64,000 bases of DNA from contig NZ_JAIHOM010000002.1 in the NCBI RefSeq assembly GCF_026130165.1, positions 1 through 64,000 on the forward strand. Direction: 5' to 3'. This document shows, piece by piece, positions 61,451 through 64,000 of this stretch (positions are counted from its first letter, which is position 1; every line of letters begins with the position of its first letter). Source of the stretch: Spirulina subsalsa FACHB-351. GTDB taxonomy: Bacteria; Cyanobacteriota; Cyanobacteriia; Cyanobacteriales; Spirulinaceae. The position numbers were made by a program, and so were the translations under genes. The notes under the pieces were generated by a model. It was not told the DNA's origin. It made no database searches and saw only the letters and a list, made by a program, of their open reading frames with translations.

Positions 61451-64000
61451 TTAAGCAGGGGATAAAGTCCGGCGTTTTGTCACCATCTGATAGGCCTCAA
61501 TGGAGTCTCCCTCCTGCCAATCATGGAACTTGTTCACCCCAATCCCGCACTCGAATCCGGTGTTAACTTCTCGGACATCATCTTTCATCCGTTTTAAGGA
61601 ATCCAGAGGCCCATCATAAATCACCTCGCCCTTGCGACGGACACGGATGCGACGGTTGCGCATCACTTTGCCCGATTGGACATAACATCCGGCGACGGCT
61701 CCCTTGCCAATGGTGAAGACAGCGCGCACTTCTACGGTTCCTAGGTATTCCTCGACCTCTTCGGGTTCTAGTAACCCTTCCATCGCCCCTTGAATGTCAT
61801 CCAAGAGTTTGTAGATGATGTTGTACTCTCGCACATCCACCCCTTCTTGATCGGCGGCGTGTTGCGCTCCGGGGGCGAGGTCGGTGTTGAAGCCCACTAC
61901 AACGGCACCACTAGCGGCGGCTAGGTCTACGTCGGTTTCGGTGATTTCACCGGGGGCGGCTAAGAGGACGCGGATTTGTACCTCGTTTTGGGGTAATTGC
62001 GCCAGAGAGCCTAAAATGGCCTCGACAGACCCCTGAACATCGGCTTTGATGATCAGGTTGAGTTCTTTGAGTTCCCCTTCTTTGGCTTGAGCGGATAAAC
62101 TGCTCAGGGTGACACGACGGGAGGAAACAGCCTGTTGTAAACGGCTTTCCCGTTGAACTTGCGCCCGGTCTTGGGCAATGGCGCGGGCTTCTTTCTCACT
62201 GGGGAAGACATCGAATTCATCCCCGGCTGAGGGAACGTCGTTGAGGCCGAGGACTTCCACGGCAAAGGAGGGGGTAGCCACATCCACGCGATCGCCTCGA
62301 TCATCAATCATGGCCCGAATCTTACCAAAGCTCGACCCAGCCACAATACAATCTCCCACCCGTAAGGTACCATTTTGAACCAATAGGGTGGCCACTGGAC
62401 CGCGAGATTTATCTAAGTTCGCTTCAATCACAGTGCCTTTCGCCGGACGATCGGGATTCGCCGAAAGTTCGGACATTTCCGATACCAGAATGATCATTTC
62501 CAGCAGGGTGTCTAGGTTCTCGCCTTTAATGGCACTCACCGGAACCATGACGGTATCGCCGCCCCATTCTTCGGCTAATAGCCCTTGTTCGGCTAGTTCC
62601 TGTTTCACGCGGTCGGGTTCCGATTGGATTTTATCCATCTTGTTGATGGCCACCACAATCGGCACCTCTGCCGCCCGAGCGTGACTGATGGCCTCTTTGG
62701 TTTGGGGTTGTACCCCGTCATCGGCGGCCACCACTAACACGGCTACATCGGTCACTTTGGTTCCTCGGGCGCGCATGGCGGTAAAGGCTTCGTGACCGGG
62801 CGTGTCTAAGAACACGACTTGATGGGACTGACCTTCATGTTCCACATCCACATGATAGGCCCCAATATGTTGGGTAATACCTCCGGCTTCCCCTTGGGCG
62901 ACTTTGGTTTTGCGGATGGAGTCCAGTAGGGTGGTTTTCCCGTGGTCAACGTGACCCATAATGGTGACGACTGGGGGACGACGTTGGAGTTTTTCCAAGT
63001 CTTCGAGATCGAGCATTTCCGTCTTAGTGGCGGCGGCTCGTTCTGTTGGGGTTTCTATTGCAATGCCCAGTTCTTCGACCACCAGTTTGGCGGTGTCTAA
63101 ATCGAGGGTCTGGGTAATATTCACGGCAATGCCTTTGGAGAACAGTTGCTTAATGATGTCCGTTTCGGGGACATTGACCAACTCTGAGAGTTCCCGAATG
63201 TTGAAATTACCTTGTAGCACCACACTTTCTGGGCGCTCGGTATTTTTGCGATCGCGATTGGCTCGATTTTCCCGTTGCGATCGCCCTCGTTGTTCTCCTC
63301 CATCGGTTTTGGGTTTCGCCCGGCGTCCCTTACTTGCCGCCACCGTCGGAGTCGCAGGTTTATCCTGATTAGGTTTAGGCGGACGGGCCATAGACAAGCT
63401 GACCGACAGGCCATTTTCGCCATCGGAGTTCAGTGCATCCAAATCATCGTCATCCTCATCCAACAACAGGGTTTGAGAACGACGCTTAGGTTTGGCGCTG
63501 GTTTTACTGGTTTTACTTGCTTTCCCGCTCTTAGTTGCCTTAACGGTTTCTTCCGTTTCTTCTTCCTCTTCTTCCCAATCCCGGCGCTTACTGCGAGAGG
63601 GCGGCCGTTTTAACTTGGGTTGAGGGCGTTCTGGAGGGGCTAGGAGGGTTTCTTCCTCTATCACCTCTTCCACTGTTTCCGAATCGGGATCTTCCTCGTT
63701 CAGGTCTTTGCCTGCCCCATCTTTCCCCTTCCCATCCGGTTTAATCGCTTTAGGCGGTTTGGGTTTTTGGGGTTTTTGTAGTTTAGGCGGTTTGGCATCG
63801 AGGTCTACCGTCTTGGGTGATTCCCCTTTGGCCACCGGAGCGGCGATCGCTTCTTTTTCTTCCCCTTCTCCCTTCCGATTCCGTTTCAGAACCGGACGCA
63901 CCTCTAACTTACTCTTTTGAGGGGGTTGGGGACGAGGGGGCGGAGACAATAAATCCGGTCCATCTACATCCTCCGGTGGTTGTTCTACCTCACTGCTCGC
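61451..64000 (-). CDS. infB: Translation initiation factor IF-2, 5' end outside window
   Basis: The frame is open to the right edge, so only the last 849 codons are present; the TTG at 63949 is an internal codon, not the start. GTPase domain: [20 protein letters not shown] (G1), DTPGHEAF (G3), NKMD (G4) and a later [10 protein letters not shown]. Upstream lies the IF2-N domain ([24 protein letters not shown]). It is preceded by a long charged Pro/Lys/Glu-rich linker, as in cyanobacterial IF-2. The end is domain IV ([23 protein letters not shown]). Delivers initiator fMet-tRNA to the ribosome. Confidence 0.97.
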   Translation of the reverse strand, partial: ASSEVEQPPEDVDGPDLLSPPPRPQPPQKSKLEVRPVLKRNRKGEGEEKEAIAAPVAKGESPKTVDLDAKPPKLQKPQKPKPPKAIKPDGKGKDGAGKDLNEEDPDSETVEEVIEEETLLAPPERPQPKLKRPPSRSKRRDWEEEEEETEETVKATKSGKASKTSKTSAKPKRRSQTLLLDEDDDDLDALNSDGENGLSVSLSMARPPKPNQDKPATPTVAASKGRRAKPKTDGGEQRGRSQRENRANRDRKNTERPESVVLQGNFNIRELSELVNVPETDIIKQLFSKGIAVNITQTLDLDTAKLVVEELGIAIETPTERAAATKTEMLDLEDLEKLQRRPPVVTIMGHVDHGKTTLLDSIRKTKVAQGEAGGITQHIGAYHVDVEHEGQSHQVVFLDTPGHEAFTAMRARGTKVTDVAVLVVAADDGVQPQTKEAISHARAAEVPIVVAINKMDKIQSEPDRVKQELAEQGLLAEEWGGDTVMVPVSAIKGENLDTLLEMIILVSEMSELSANPDRPAKGTVIEANLDKSRGPVATLLVQNGTLRVGDCIVAGSSFGKIRAMIDDRGDRVDVATPSFAVEVLGLNDVPSAGDEFDVFPSEKEARAIAQDRAQVQRESRLQQAVSSRRVTLSSLSAQAKEGELKELNLIIKADVQGSVEAILGSLAQLPQNEVQIRVLLAAPGEITETDVDLAAASGAVVVGFNTDLAPGAQHAADQEGVDVREYNIIYKLLDDIQGAMEGLLEPEEVEEYLGTVEVRAVFTIGKGAVAGCYVQSGKVMRNRRIRVRRKGEVIYDGPLDSLKRMKDDVREVNTGFECGIGVNKFHDWQEGDSIEAYQMVTKRRTLSPA

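Overview
The window is cyanobacterial chromosome. It carries isiA/isiB, psaK, a class II fructose-1,6/sedoheptulose-1,7-bisphosphatase (glpX type), argZ and several cyanobacteria-restricted families (DUF3288, DUF3120-like, low-complexity-tail membrane protein), and GCGATCGC (HIP1) sites are scattered through it. An Oscillatoriales-type filamentous organism is a reasonable guess, but no rRNA or other taxonomic marker is present to fix it.

Layout. (1) 1-1.9 kb, minus strand: the edge of a contractile-injection-type cluster, with a gp19-like tail tube protein, a small unknown protein and the start of a Thr/Gln/Glu-rich repeat protein that runs off the left edge. (2) 2.2-8.4 kb: housekeeping genes (sodB, an alpha/beta hydrolase, hemA, glpX, an ECF-type ATPase), a TnpB remnant and dispersed repeats. 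(3) 8.46-19.9 kb: an AT-rich, HIP1-poor island, all on the plus strand. It is a type III-B-like CRISPR effector operon: Cmr1, then cargo, a Cmr6-like RAMP, more cargo, Cas10, Cmr4, Cmr5 and a Cas5-group RAMP. The cargo is an AAA ATPase plus TOPRIM-like pair, a broken xisH with intact xisI, a Uma2-type nuclease, and two nucleotidyltransferase genes, at least one with a truncated HEPN partner. The Cas10 keeps an HD motif and zinc ribbon but its GGDD cyclase motif reads EPSN. No CRISPR array, cas1, cas2 or cas6 is in the window. (4) 20-46 kb: housekeeping and membrane genes (aroQ, cinA, a WecA/MraY-type transferase, glyA, rhomboid, ecfT, LivK-like protein, FHA-cyclase, rpmF, an EF-G paralogue, miaE, MerR, WD40 protein, phosphohexomutase, ferric iron transporter futB/futC). 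(5) 45.6-51 kb: an iron-stress cluster with a universal stress protein, isiA, a tiny zinc-ribbon gene, isiB and isiC, with Fur-box-like sequences. (6) 51-64 kb: FHA protein, psaK, trpF, an MscS channel coupled to a degenerate ATPase-like protein, mutL, argZ, and infB running off the right edge.

A family of small repeats ending in TAGGGCTTGCTGAATAA-like sequence, next to TA dinucleotides, is spread through the window. In at least four genes (the 3.3 kb hydrolase, hemA, the 29.7 kb ferredoxin and miaE) the stop codon is the TAG of the repeat end. No tRNA, rRNA or CRISPR array was seen.
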